Shown in pieces: positions 55,581-64,000 of a stretch of DNA of 64,000 bases. This stretch comes from Andreesenia angusta. GTDB lineage: Bacteria; Bacillota; Clostridia; Tissierellales; Gottschalkiaceae. A model generated the notes under the pieces. It was not told the DNA's origin and did no database searches. It saw only the letters and a list, made by a program, of their open reading frames with translations. Where the stretch lies: assembly GCA_030537835.1 (NCBI GenBank), contig JAUNVB010000007.1, positions 1 through 64,000 of the forward strand, written 5' to 3'. Position numbers and translations under genes: made by a program. Every line of letters starts with the position of its first letter. Position 1 is the first letter of the stretch.

Positions 55581-56936
55581 TTCATTCGTTTTATCTACTT
55601 CTTCATCGGTTAAATCTCTCAAAAGCAATTGTATATCGTTGATTTCATCTAATGCTTCTTCTATCTTATCAGATACATTCACAGTTATCATTCTAAACTG
55701 TTTTTTCTCTTTTATTTCCTTAAATTCTTCTATGAATTCATCATCTAATGGTGCCTCTCCATCAGTAATAAATATTATATCCGCATATTTATATCTATAA
55801 GTCTCTAATAATCTCAAGCTCTCAGTAAGTGGTTCTACAAAATTAGTTCCACTGCCGAAAAAGAGAGTAGCTAGATCATATATCTTACTAGGATCTATTC
55901 TATTCTTATTAAATTCTATTATAGAGCCTACTTTATATGAGAAGAGAATAGCTACAAAATCTCGTCTCTGTTTATGAGCTATATCTAATAATGTAAGAGC
56001 TATTGATTTAGACCATACTTCTAAGTCTCCTTCCATCGAAGTCGATGTATCAACACAACATATGATTGGTCCTTTAGATTGAATTCTATTATTCTTATAC
56101 TTATAAGATAATAATTCTTTTTGAATATATTTTTTCATAAAACTTCTCTTAGTCTTTTTATTTCCAAGTAAGATCTTCTCTGAAGGTAGAACTCTGTGTA
56201 TCTCATTACCTATTTCTACACCACATATCTCCTGACCTTCTTCTTTAGTCCTCTTTCTTTGAAGATTGCTAGCTGAGGCTCTGAATCTACCCGTCATCTC
56301 AGATATATCTCTTACCTTCTTCATCTTTCTTAATTTTGAACTGACTACTACTTTTTCATCATACGATTCTGCTGTCAATTTTCCATCATCTAAACCCCAG
56401 GAATTTATCGAATTCACTGTTGCCATCATTTCCTTATAGGCATTATTTAATATCTTATGAAAGAAATTCGATTCATATAATATATTGAAAATATTTTTTG
56501 CAAGGGTTTCAAATCTATCATAATTCTCCTCTTGCAAATTGTATATTTTTCTATATTCTTTAATATAATTTTTGAATTCAAAATTTTGTTCTTCTATTTC
56601 TGAAAAATTCTTTATAAATTCTCTAATTATGAATTCTGTAGCCAATATAGAATTTAAATATTTCAATGATGTTCTCTTTTTTATAGCATCTAATTCATAA
56701 TCATCGTATATTCCTTCTATCATCCTCTTATTCAATAGAAATCTTGGATCTATTTCATCATCGTCTTTAAAATTTACTCTATTCTTGAATACGACTATAT
56801 ATATATCTTCCGAAAGACAGTCTAAAGTATAATAGATTTCTTTACTCTGATCATAGAATTCCCTTAATCTCTTAGAATTCTGAAATATATTGCTATATAT
56901 ATCTAATTCTGCATCAGTTATATTAATACTATTCAT
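55563..56936 (-). CDS. VWA-domain protein (ViaA-like partner of a MoxR ATPase)
   Basis: A 457-residue protein. About 280 helical residues precede a C-terminal von Willebrand A domain with an intact MIDAS site D296-x-S298-x-S300 (CCVDTSTSM), a downstream ATLFFGSGTNF threonine region, and an ITDGEAP aspartate. This matches ViaA-type proteins that pair with RavA-like AAA+ ATPases. The gene follows such an ATPase by 19 bases. The family modulates assembly or turnover of protein complexes; the client here is unknown. Confidence 0.87.
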   Translation of the reverse strand: MNSINITDAELDIYSNIFQNSKRLREFYDQSKEIYYTLDCLSEDIYIVVFKNRVNFKDDDEIDPRFLLNKRMIEGIYDDYELDAIKKRTSLKYLNSILATEFIIREFIKNFSEIEEQNFEFKNYIKEYRKIYNLQEENYDRFETLAKNIFNILYESNFFHKILNNAYKEMMATVNSINSWGLDDGKLTAESYDEKVVVSSKLRKMKKVRDISEMTGRFRASASNLQRKRTKEEGQEICGVEIGNEIHRVLPSEKILLGNKKTKRSFMKKYIQKELLSYKYKNNRIQSKGPIICCVDTSTSMEGDLEVWSKSIALTLLDIAHKQRRDFVAILFSYKVGSIIEFNKNRIDPSKIYDLATLFFGSGTNFVEPLTESLRLLETYRYKYADIIFITDGEAPLDDEFIEEFKEIKEKKQFRMITVNVSDKIEEALDEINDIQLLLRDLTDEEVDKTNETIFSI

Positions 56937-56955
56937 TTAAACACATCCTATTTTT

Positions 56956-58131
56956 CTAAAAGAACATATCTTCTTCATCACCGATTTGTGATTGTAAATT
57001 TTCCATAAAATTACCAATCTCTTTGCTAAGTGCAGTGAATTTATTTATATTTCTTTGATCCATAATCTCTCTATCTTTTAGAATTCTATTTATTTTATCA
57101 TCTAATAATTCAGTAGATCCCTTTATTTCTACTAGCATTCTAGTATCTTTTATATTTTTTGTAGATATTAGAATATTATCGTATCTCTCTCTAAGAGTAT
57201 TATACTCTTTTTCAAAAGGTGATAATAATCTCTCCTTTAGCACCTCATCTATTATCTCCATATCGGATAAATCATTCCATAATACATCTCTTAGGGAATT
57301 GAAATCCTCAGTTATAACCTTTTCTCTTTTATTTAATAATGCATTAGCCTTTAGAACTTTCAAAGCTTCATTCTGTCTTCTATCTGAGACTATTACACCT
57401 TCTTGTAATAATGCATTCATAAGATAGATATATTCTTTTAGTATATCCTCACTGACTTCTATCTCATCTAATGCTTCTCTTAAATAATTTATCTCATCAA
57501 GACTTATCATAGTCTGACTTTGATTTTTACCTCTTTTTAAGGATCTCTTAAGCATAAGCATTTTATTTTCAACATCACCAATATAATCAACATACATTCT
57601 ATATATCATTCTATCGTATAATGCCATTAATGATTCCTCTTCTGGGAATTCATTCGATGCTGCAAACATTGTAATAAGTGGTACTGGTATTGGATTACCA
57701 TCATTATAGAATACTTTTTCATTTATTATAGGTAGTAATATATTCAATGTTGGCTCATTACATTTAAATACCTCATCTAGAAAAACTATTTCTGCTTCAG
57801 GTAATTTATTCTTTGTAACTCTTATAAATTTATCATTCTCCATCTCTTTTATACTGAATGGTCCTAAGATTTCAGCTGGATCTGAAGTCCTATTTAAAAG
57901 CCATGAAAAATATCTACCATGATCTATTCTCCTACATAATTCTGTTGCTAGAGCCGATTTTGCTGTACCAGGTGGTCCTATTAATAAAACGGTTTGACCT
58001 GTTACTAAGGCTTTTATGCTATTTTTTATTGCATCATCTCTTTCAACAAATATATCATTTAGTTCTTTAGATATTGCCTCTAATTTATCTATTGCTTTAA
58101 TGACTTTCTCGTCTTTAATATTTCTATTCAA
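56956..58131 (-). CDS. MoxR/RavA-like AAA+ ATPase
   Basis: A 391-residue AAA+ ATPase. Walker A is GPPGTAKS (residues 52-59), Walker B is EIVFLDEVFKCNEPTLNILLPIINE, sensor 1 is FAASNEFPEEE and the arginine finger region is LYDRMIYR. GRYFSWLLNRTSDPAEILGPFS is characteristic of the RavA branch. TTG start after GGGGATG. It forms a two-gene unit with the VWA protein downstream. It is of a different subfamily from the MoxR ATPase at 6.7-7.7 kb. Confidence 0.92.
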   Translation of the reverse strand: MNRNIKDEKVIKAIDKLEAISKELNDIFVERDDAIKNSIKALVTGQTVLLIGPPGTAKSALATELCRRIDHGRYFSWLLNRTSDPAEILGPFSIKEMENDKFIRVTKNKLPEAEIVFLDEVFKCNEPTLNILLPIINEKVFYNDGNPIPVPLITMFAASNEFPEEESLMALYDRMIYRMYVDYIGDVENKMLMLKRSLKRGKNQSQTMISLDEINYLREALDEIEVSEDILKEYIYLMNALLQEGVIVSDRRQNEALKVLKANALLNKREKVITEDFNSLRDVLWNDLSDMEIIDEVLKERLLSPFEKEYNTLRERYDNILISTKNIKDTRMLVEIKGSTELLDDKINRILKDREIMDQRNINKFTALSKEIGNFMENLQSQIGDEEDMFF

Positions 58132-58181
58132 AAGCTTTCATCCCCTATCTTTCAATCTAATTTTAATAAATATATACAGTA

Positions 58182-58217
58182 AAAAAGGAAATACAAAGTA
58201 TTTTGTATTTCCTTTTT
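58182..58217 (-). terminator. Terminator of the BMC shell gene
   Basis: A stem of about 11 bp (AAGGAAATACAAA and its complement, 3-4 base loop) with flanking A and T runs lies just after the BMC stop. It is fully followed by T on the minus strand. Confidence 0.92.
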
Positions 58218-58221
58218 CTCT

Positions 58222-58500
58222 CTATAGTAATTTGTCTGTTAAAGCTTTGTCTAATTCTTCATGTGGTGCTGGAATTACGTGAGAAGCAATTACTCTACCA
58301 AATTGTTTAGCTATATCAGTACCTGTATCAACTGCTGCTCTTACAGCTCCAACATCTCCTCTTATCATTACTGTAACATGGCCTGCACCTGTTGATTTAT
58401 ATCCTTCTAATTCAACACTAGCAGCTTTAACCATTGCGTCTGCTGCTTCTATAGCCGGTGTAAGTCCGAATGTTTCTATCATACCTAATGCTTTTCTCAT
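58222..58500 (-). CDS. Bacterial microcompartment shell protein (BMC-H, EutM/PduA type)
   Basis: A 92-residue single BMC-domain protein. It matches the hexameric shell consensus: ALGMIETFGLTPAIEAADAMVKAA, GHVTVMIRGDVGAVRAAVDTG and a C-terminal VIPAPHEEL. Such hexamers tile the facets of metabolosomes. The gene is monocistronic (own GGAGG, own terminator). No other shell, vertex or cargo-enzyme gene is in the window, so the organelle it belongs to must be encoded elsewhere or the protein has a stand-alone use. Confidence 0.95.
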   Translation of the reverse strand: MRKALGMIETFGLTPAIEAADAMVKAASVELEGYKSTGAGHVTVMIRGDVGAVRAAVDTGTDIAKQFGRVIASHVIPAPHEELDKALTDKLL

Positions 58501-58582
58501 AATAAATCCTCCTAAACCAAAGATTCTTGCCTATTCTTATTATACCATATTTTCGGCTTTAATCTAATACTATTTATCTCTT

Positions 58583-59077
58583 TTAATCGACAATTGAATC
58601 CATTATCTTATACGCTATAATGACTATAATCGTATTCATAACTGCTGTCAACAATACTACCGATTTAAATAATGTCATTATAGTCTCTCCACCTGGAATA
58701 GCTGCTATGAACATAAGTGAGAATAAGAATAAAAGCCCTGAAATTATCGTACCTATAAATCCAATTATACCCGTTTTAATAATATTCATATTGACCATTG
58801 CTTTTATTATGAAAAATACTATAATAGCAGAACCTATCTTGTCTATTAATGATGGAATCTGTCCTCCCGGCATCCCTGTAGTCAATGCTGCTATTATTCC
58901 TGCTACAATTCCTATAGCTATAGTATTTTTTATTTCTGGCTTATATATTATGGCTAAAAACATCATAGCCAATAGAAAATCAGGCTTTATTCCTGCAAAG
59001 AATGGCGGCATTATTGCATGAAGTATTGTACCTAAAGCCAATAAAATTGCTGCAACGACTAAGTCTTTTGTTTTCAT
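58583..59077 (-). CDS. trpP: TrpP-like tryptophan transporter (ECF-S-like fold)
   Basis: A 164-residue membrane protein with about five helices. KTKDLVVAAILLALGTILHAIMPPFFAGIKPDFLLAMMFLAI and the GIVAGIIAALTTGMPGGQIPSLIDKI block match the TrpP family, small tryptophan permeases of Firmicutes related to ECF substrate-binding subunits. ATG behind AGGAGG. A 12-bp inverted repeat lies in its leader. The tryptophan specificity is inferred from family membership. Confidence 0.85.
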   Translation of the reverse strand: MKTKDLVVAAILLALGTILHAIMPPFFAGIKPDFLLAMMFLAIIYKPEIKNTIAIGIVAGIIAALTTGMPGGQIPSLIDKIGSAIIVFFIIKAMVNMNIIKTGIIGFIGTIISGLLFLFSLMFIAAIPGGETIMTLFKSVVLLTAVMNTIIVIIAYKIMDSIVD

Positions 59078-59096
59078 AAAAAAACCTCCTAAATAA

Positions 59097-59133
59097 ATTA
59101 TAAGTCATCTCCTAAAAGAAAATGACTTATAAT
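59097..59133 (-). promoter_or_regulatory. 12-bp inverted repeat upstream of trpP
   Basis: Exact arms ATTATAAGTCAT and ATGACTTATAAT are separated by 13 bases, ending 19 bases before the trpP ATG. Its position between the sirtuin stop and trpP, without a full T run, allows either a terminator of the sirtuin gene or a regulatory leader hairpin for trpP. Confidence 0.55.
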
Positions 59134-59168
59134 AATTCTACTAGTTTAATTTTTTTATGTCAATCTAT

Positions 59169-59912
59169 CTATTTTTCATAATTCATCGCCAAGCTCAATA
59201 CATCAGATATATCTTCATGAAAAACTAAATCCGCTATTTTATCGTATTTAGTATCATCCATATTTATTATAACTAAATTATCTCCCTTAAAATATCTGAC
59301 TAATCCCGCTGCTGGATATACTATTAGTGAAGAGCCTACTACTATTAGAGTATCTGCTCTCATCACATAATCTACTGATTTTTCTAATGCTTCTTGATCT
59401 AAGGCCTCTTCATATAGCACTACATCAGGCCTTATCACTCCACCACATTCATCACATCTAGAAAGTCCTATATCTCTTAATACATATTCCATAGGAAATT
59501 GTTTATTGCAATCTATGCAATAATGTCTAGACAGTGTTCCATGTATCTCAATCACATTTTTAGACCCTGCCATCTGATGCAAATTATCTATATTCTGAGT
59601 TATCACGGCCTTAACCTTGCCCATTTCTTCTAATTTTGCTACTACTTTATGTGCATCATTCGGCTTTGCATCCGTATTTATCAATTTTTCTTTATAATAT
59701 CTTGAAAAGAAATCTGGATTCTCATTAAAGAAAGTTCTACTCAATAAATATTCTGGTGCATAGTTTATATCGAGCTCTTGATTATAGATTCCTTCTGCAG
59801 ATCTAAAATCAGGTATATTGCTCTTAGTCGATATTCCTGCCCCACTAAAAAACACTATATTATCACTATTCTTTATTATATTACTTAGCTTTTCTATATC
59901 CTCTTTATTCAT
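59169..59912 (-). CDS. NAD-dependent protein deacylase, SIR2 family
   Basis: A 247-residue sirtuin. NAD-binding GAGISTKSNIPDFRS, catalytic TQNIDNLHQMAG and IEIHGT, four zinc cysteines (HYCIDCNKQF...SRCDECGG) and VVGSSLIVYPAAGL are present. It removes acyl groups from lysines using NAD. Its class (CobB-type II/III or U) is not resolved. Monocistronic, ATG behind GAGGTGG. Confidence 0.95.
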   Translation of the reverse strand: MNKEDIEKLSNIIKNSDNIVFFSGAGISTKSNIPDFRSAEGIYNQELDINYAPEYLLSRTFFNENPDFFSRYYKEKLINTDAKPNDAHKVVAKLEEMGKVKAVITQNIDNLHQMAGSKNVIEIHGTLSRHYCIDCNKQFPMEYVLRDIGLSRCDECGGVIRPDVVLYEEALDQEALEKSVDYVMRADTLIVVGSSLIVYPAAGLVRYFKGDNLVIINMDDTKYDKIADLVFHEDISDVLSLAMNYEK

Positions 59913-59948
59913 AAAACCACCTCAATACTATAATATCATATATATAGT

Positions 59949-60854
59949 CTATAAATCATACGGTGTCTCTTGATATACATAGTAGTTTAGCCAATTAGAA
60001 AATAGTAAATTCGCATGAGCTCTCCAAGTAACTTTTGGAATCTTTGCAGGATCATCCTCTGGAAAATAATTCTCCGGAACTTGTATATCTAATCCCTTCT
60101 TCATATCTCTTAAGTATTCATCTTTTAACGTATCTCTATCGTATTCTGAATGACCAGTCACAAATATATATTTCCCATCGAATGCAGATATGATATTTGC
60201 CCCAGCTTCTTCTGAATGGGCTAGAATCTCTAAATCGTCAATCTTTATTATATCTTCTGTTCTTACTTCAGTATGTCTTGAATGAGGAGCATAGAAGACA
60301 TCATCGAATCCTCTTAAAAGTTTTATTTTCTTTATATTTGTATCATGTTTAAATATACCAAATAGTTTTCTTGGCAATCTATGTTTATTTATACCAAAGT
60401 GATGATATAGACCAGCTTGTGCACCCCAACATATATGAAGAGTCGATGTAACATTCTCTTTTGTATACTCCATTATTTCTTCTAATTCTTTCCAATAACT
60501 CACTTCTTCAAATTCAAGATTTTCAACTGGAGCACCGGTTATAATCATACCATCAAACTTCTTATCTTTTATCTCATAAAATGTCTTATAAAAACTACCA
60601 AGATGCTCTCTCTTAACATTTTTAGGCTCATAGCTAGCAGTTCTTAATAGAGTCACTTCTACTTGAAGAGGAGTATTCCCTATAAGTCTTAGTAATTGTG
60701 TTTCCGTCTGTATCTTCGTAGGCATTAAATTGACAATAGCTATTCTTATAGGCCTAATATCCTGAGAATAAGCTCTCTTAGTTCCCATTACGAATATATT
60801 CTCTTCAGTAAGTATATCATGTGCTGGTAATTCTCTAGGTATTACTATTGGCAT
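59949..60854 (-). CDS. metAA: Homoserine O-acetyltransferase, MetA family
   Basis: A 301-residue enzyme of methionine synthesis that acylates homoserine. Catalytic C142 in [11 protein letters not shown]235 and E237 in [10 protein letters not shown]. Position 111 is Glu ([12 protein letters not shown]); in this family Glu111 specifies acetyl-CoA, while Gly111 specifies succinyl-CoA, so acetylation is expected. No other methionine genes lie beside it. Confidence 0.95.
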   Translation of the reverse strand: MPIVIPRELPAHDILTEENIFVMGTKRAYSQDIRPIRIAIVNLMPTKIQTETQLLRLIGNTPLQVEVTLLRTASYEPKNVKREHLGSFYKTFYEIKDKKFDGMIITGAPVENLEFEEVSYWKELEEIMEYTKENVTSTLHICWGAQAGLYHHFGINKHRLPRKLFGIFKHDTNIKKIKLLRGFDDVFYAPHSRHTEVRTEDIIKIDDLEILAHSEEAGANIISAFDGKYIFVTGHSEYDRDTLKDEYLRDMKKGLDIQVPENYFPEDDPAKIPKVTWRAHANLLFSNWLNYYVYQETPYDL

Positions 60855-60880
60855 ATATAACCCTCCTCAAAACAATATTT

Positions 60881-60907
60881 AAAAAAACTTCTCCCAAAAG
60901 GGAGAAG
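60881..60907 (-). terminator. Terminator of the GLUG/dockerin protein gene
   Basis: A perfect 8-bp stem (CTTCTCCC/GGGAGAAG) with an AAAA loop at 60888-60907 is followed on the minus strand by seven T. Confidence 0.92.
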
Positions 60908-60980
60908 CTTTAATCTGTTTCCATATGATTATTATAGTCTTAAAAAATATATAAGTCAATTTATTGAAAATCTAGTTATT

Positions 60981-63900
60981 TTATAACCCTGCATTATTCA
61001 ATATAATATTAACATCTGATATATCTACTTGTCCATCATCGTCGTAATCATATATTTTCATATTATCCTCTGTTATTTCATTATTATTTATTAGATCTAA
61101 TAAATAATAAGCATCGTGACTATCTATCAATCCATCTTTGTTTAAATCATAATCAGATGAATCATCCCCAATATCATCATCAGGAGTAGCAGTTCCTTCT
61201 ACAATTATTACTCGCTCTACTTTTGTTGAATTTCCTGCAGAGTCTGTTGCTGTATATATCACTAAATATTTTCCAGGCTTTTTAGTATCTACAAAGTCCC
61301 CGCTGATATGCAATTTTGGAGAATCTGCTCCTAAATAATTATCGGTAACTTGAACTCCTTCATAAGGATTGAAATCATCTCCTAGATTTATAGTAATAGA
61401 TTCTGTTCCAAAAATTTTAGGTGCTTCATTATCTGGTTTTGTATTCTCAGTTAAATCATATATTTTTTTCAGTATTTCTCTTATTTGTATATCTGTAGCA
61501 TCATTATCCTTATATAATTTATTTCCTTCTTCTATTAATTTATTTGCTTCTTCTATCCTCTTATCCATAATCTTCCCTTTTGGTAATTTGGGGTTTAATA
61601 AATTATTAGATAATTTTGTTAGAGATGATTCTAAAACTGATTTAAGATTTTTCAATATTATTTCTTCCTCATCTATCTCTATAACTTCAATATTTTTCAG
61701 TTCTTGTTTAAATTCTTCTACTATTTCTCTAATTCTTATTTTATCACTCTCTACAGACGTTTCATTTGTAAATCCTTCAAATTTATTCTCATATTCTTCA
61801 ATCAAGTTTTTTACTCTTTCCCAATTTTCTGCAGTATAATTATCTACAAAAGGATAGCTCTGTATTTCTTTCTTAGCCAGATTCCTCAAATCTTCTATAG
61901 AAGTGTTTTCTATCCAACCATTTTCAAATTCTAATACTGGATATCCGTTATTTATATGGTATTTATCTTCAGAGAATTCTGCTCCCATAGTTCTTAGGAA
62001 TTCTGTTGATAAAAACTCTTCTTCGCTCTTTATTTCAACACCCAAGATCTCATTTTCACTATATACGGTTTTATCTAAACAATATGAATTATTAGCATTT
62101 GTATTCATTCCTCTATACTTAGGTATAAACCCACTATATTTTGTTATATTTAGTCTATTATCGAGTTTTCCAGTAGAATATACATTTTTCGCTACTTCTC
62201 CATATTTTTCTGCATTTGCAATTACGGTTCCTATAGATGATTCTGCTGAAGACGATCCTAATGAAATTACATTTCCTGTTGAATATGCATTTTCTATGGA
62301 TTTATAACTTCTTCCAATAATTCCACCAGTCCAATAGTGACCAGTTATAGTTCCAGTATTACTAACTCTATTCACTCTTCCTTTATTCTCTCCTACTATA
62401 CCACCTAGTGTCAGTCCGTTTTTAGAATCTAGTATAGGCCCTTGATAGATATTTCCTGTATTTCTTGCTTGATCTATTGAAGACTTATCATCTAAATACC
62501 CTGCTATGCCACCAACATTACCATATTTTGAGCTAATAGTCCCTTTATTCTCTGCTAATTTAATTTGAGTATTAACTGCAGTACCAACAATTCCACCTAT
62601 ATTTGAATCAGTGGCAACAGTAGTTTCTGCAAAGGATTTAACATTTTCTAATATAGCATTTTCTGTATATCCAACCACGCCACCTATAGGTGTTCCACCT
62701 TCATTTACTAGTATTTCTCCATCTACTGTAAGATTTTTTATTACTGCTGGCTGATCCTCTGTTCCTATGAGATTTGCGAATAATCCCATTCCCTTTTCAT
62801 TTGCATTATAGATATTCATACCTGAAATTCTATAACCATTTCCATCGAAAACACCTGCAAAAGCATTAGCTTTACCCATAGGAGCCCATGGTAAATTTTT
62901 AAAAGGACTTCCCGTTGAGTTAACTCTCAATCTTATATCACTTGTTAATTTTATAGTCTTACCTTTAAAATCTTCATTTTTTATATTATAAACTTTATTA
63001 TTTAATATCTTTGCCAGTCCTGCTAACTCATACTGATTTTTTATTTCGAAGACTGTATCCTCGGGATTATACCAGCTGAAGTCCGCAGCTGATAGCAGAT
63101 CCCATTCAATTTGTGCTTTAATAGCTTCAGTTGTAATTACAGGTTGTTCTGTTCCTAATACTTTATACCTCTCTTGCCAATCTGGTAAATAATATTGTTT
63201 TACACCTGTTGCATTGAATTTAATATGCGAAATTCGCGAATAAAATTCTTCAAATACTGTATATTCAAACTGAAGATCATCTCCCTCATATACTAGATCA
63301 CCAGATTTCACTTCTTTATCATAAACTCTTTCAAATTCTCCATTCTCATTAATATCAATTCCAGTTTTTAGAACTTTAATAGCATATTCTTTAAATTTAG
63401 GGATTTCTAGCGGAAAAGATTTAGCGTCTTTTATAACTGCCGATACTCTTATATCCCTATCTGCTATAACTACATCTCCTTCAATTTTTTCACCATTAAC
63501 AGTGTAATAATCTATAATCTTTCCTGGTTCTACCTCTGCTTTTAGATGTATGAACATCCCATAATCAACTTCACTATTTATTTCATTCGTTATTTTTATA
63601 CCTTCTATATTATTATCTATTTCTACTTTAACTTTTTCTCCTCTTTCTTCATATACCAATTTAGGCATTCCAGAATCATTATATTTAAATGCCGATATAT
63701 TAGAATTTAAAAGATTTGCGAATTCTTTTGACTTCATTTCACTTTCTGTCTTCATGCTACAATTATTCTTTTCTAAATCTGAATCACTATATTTATTTAT
63801 ACCTTTACTTAACAATTTATCTTCTTTCCAGTAGCAATTACTAGCATATCCTTCTTTAGCTGCATCGATTGAGCTATAGCTTCCTATACCATAAGCTTCA

Positions 63901-64000
63901 CTATTTTTTCTTTTTTTCTTATCTTTATTAGGATAAATATTTCCTGCATTATAGCAGTATCTGATTTTTCCATCTGCATAACCTGCAATCCCACCAACTA
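60981..64000 (-). CDS. Large surface protein with GLUG repeats, Ig-like domain and dockerin, N-terminus missing
   Basis: The frame is open from the window edge to the stop, about 1006 residues; the TTG at 63815 is internal, because upstream codons continue with another GLUG motif (VGGIAGYADGKIRYCYNAGNI). Order: a GLUG repeat, a Cys-Tyr segment, a beta-rich region, a large block of GLUG repeats (GGVVGYT, GGIVGTA, GGIAGYL, GGIVGEN, GGIIGRS), FIVAR-like charged helices, a DUF5011/HYR-type Ig domain (VTDNYLG...YTATDSAGNST), and a C-terminal type I dockerin with two calcium loops (DLNKDGLIDSHD, DYDDDGQVDISD). Exported adhesin- or IgA-peptidase-like surface role; dockerin implies a cohesin partner. 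Confidence 0.88.
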   Translation of the reverse strand, partial: VGGIAGYADGKIRYCYNAGNIYPNKDKKKRKNSEAYGIGSYSSIDAAKEGYASNCYWKEDKLLSKGINKYSDSDLEKNNCSMKTESEMKSKEFANLLNSNISAFKYNDSGMPKLVYEERGEKVKVEIDNNIEGIKITNEINSEVDYGMFIHLKAEVEPGKIIDYYTVNGEKIEGDVVIADRDIRVSAVIKDAKSFPLEIPKFKEYAIKVLKTGIDINENGEFERVYDKEVKSGDLVYEGDDLQFEYTVFEEFYSRISHIKFNATGVKQYYLPDWQERYKVLGTEQPVITTEAIKAQIEWDLLSAADFSWYNPEDTVFEIKNQYELAGLAKILNNKVYNIKNEDFKGKTIKLTSDIRLRVNSTGSPFKNLPWAPMGKANAFAGVFDGNGYRISGMNIYNANEKGMGLFANLIGTEDQPAVIKNLTVDGEILVNEGGTPIGGVVGYTENAILENVKSFAETTVATDSNIGGIVGTAVNTQIKLAENKGTISSKYGNVGGIAGYLDDKSSIDQARNTGNIYQGPILDSKNGLTLGGIVGENKGRVNRVSNTGTITGHYWTGGIIGRSYKSIENAYSTGNVISLGSSSAESSIGTVIANAEKYGEVAKNVYSTGKLDNRLNITKYSGFIPKYRGMNTNANNSYCLDKTVYSENEILGVEIKSEEEFLSTEFLRTMGAEFSEDKYHINNGYPVLEFENGWIENTSIEDLRNLAKKEIQSYPFVDNYTAENWERVKNLIEEYENKFEGFTNETSVESDKIRIREIVEEFKQELKNIEVIEIDEEEIILKNLKSVLESSLTKLSNNLLNPKLPKGKIMDKRIEEANKLIEEGNKLYKDNDATDIQIREILKKIYDLTENTKPDNEAPKIFGTESITINLGDDFNPYEGVQVTDNYLGADSPKLHISGDFVDTKKPGKYLVIYTATDSAGNSTKVERVIIVEGTATPDDDIGDDSSDYDLNKDGLIDSHDAYYLLDLINNNEITEDNMKIYDYDDDGQVDISDVNIILNNAGL

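Noticed and set aside
60981-63815. Complete 944-aa protein with TTG start at 63815
   Set aside because: The frame is open upstream and continues with a GLUG motif to the window edge; no ribosome site precedes the TTG.

Overview
The window reads as chromosomal DNA of a low-GC, anaerobic, amino-acid-fermenting member of the Bacillota, probably Clostridia/Tissierellia-like. AGA and ATA codons dominate, TTG starts are common, and intrinsic terminators are dense. Markers are a selenocysteine-dependent glycine reductase operon, an SLH-domain surface protein, RNase Y, tmRNA/SmpB/RNase R and a Liv ABC transporter. No genus can be fixed from this sequence alone. I see no phage, insertion sequence, CRISPR array, tRNA or rRNA.

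Layout. 1-9.6 kb: the 5' part of a HIRAN-domain gene (minus), then an M16C peptidase and a cardiolipin synthase (plus), a minus-strand block with an isochorismatase-like hydrolase and a MoxR ATPase/VWA-metallopeptidase pair, and a plus-strand 23S rRNA uracil methyltransferase. 9.6-18.2 kb (minus): secG, an alpha/beta hydrolase, a membrane-anchored MurF-like ligase, ddl, an orphan metallophore-type binding lipoprotein, rnr, smpB and ssrA, i.e. cell-wall precursor and ribosome-rescue functions. 18.6-21.1 kb (plus): a two-gene operon of a small membrane-associated protein and a P1B-type ATPase that resembles the core of ferrosome (fez) clusters. It sits between secG and the glycolytic operon. 21.2-27.1 kb (minus): gap, pgk, tpiA, gpmI and eno, with a strong terminator after gap. 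27.3-35.3 kb (minus): grdX, grdE, grdA, grdB, grdC, grdD and an SLH protein. GrdA and GrdB each need an in-frame TGA read as selenocysteine.

35.5-48.5 kb: a Na/Pi cotransporter with a candidate Pho box, DNA and tRNA maintenance genes (hypoxanthine-DNA glycosylase, trmL, nth, queG, nfo), a RodA/FtsW protein, RNase Y, an encapsulin with its encapsulated-ferritin cargo, and a serine hydrolase overlapping an M16 peptidase. 48.6-53.7 kb: a complete livJHMGF branched-chain amino-acid type transporter and a half-size AI-2E family protein. 53.9-64 kb: a class I glutamine amidotransferase-like hydrolase, a second MoxR/VWA pair (RavA/ViaA-like), a lone bacterial microcompartment shell protein next to a TrpP-like transporter, a sirtuin, MetA, and the C-terminal part of a large GLUG/dockerin surface protein that runs off the right edge.

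How it fits together. Amino acids could be taken up by Liv and TrpP, and glycine reduced through Grd to acetyl phosphate. Glycolysis is present in parallel. The most notable theme is compartmentalisation: a ferrosome-like operon, an iron-storage encapsulin operon and a microcompartment shell gene lie within 40 kb. This suggests two separate iron-storage strategies plus an unidentified BMC in one anaerobe.
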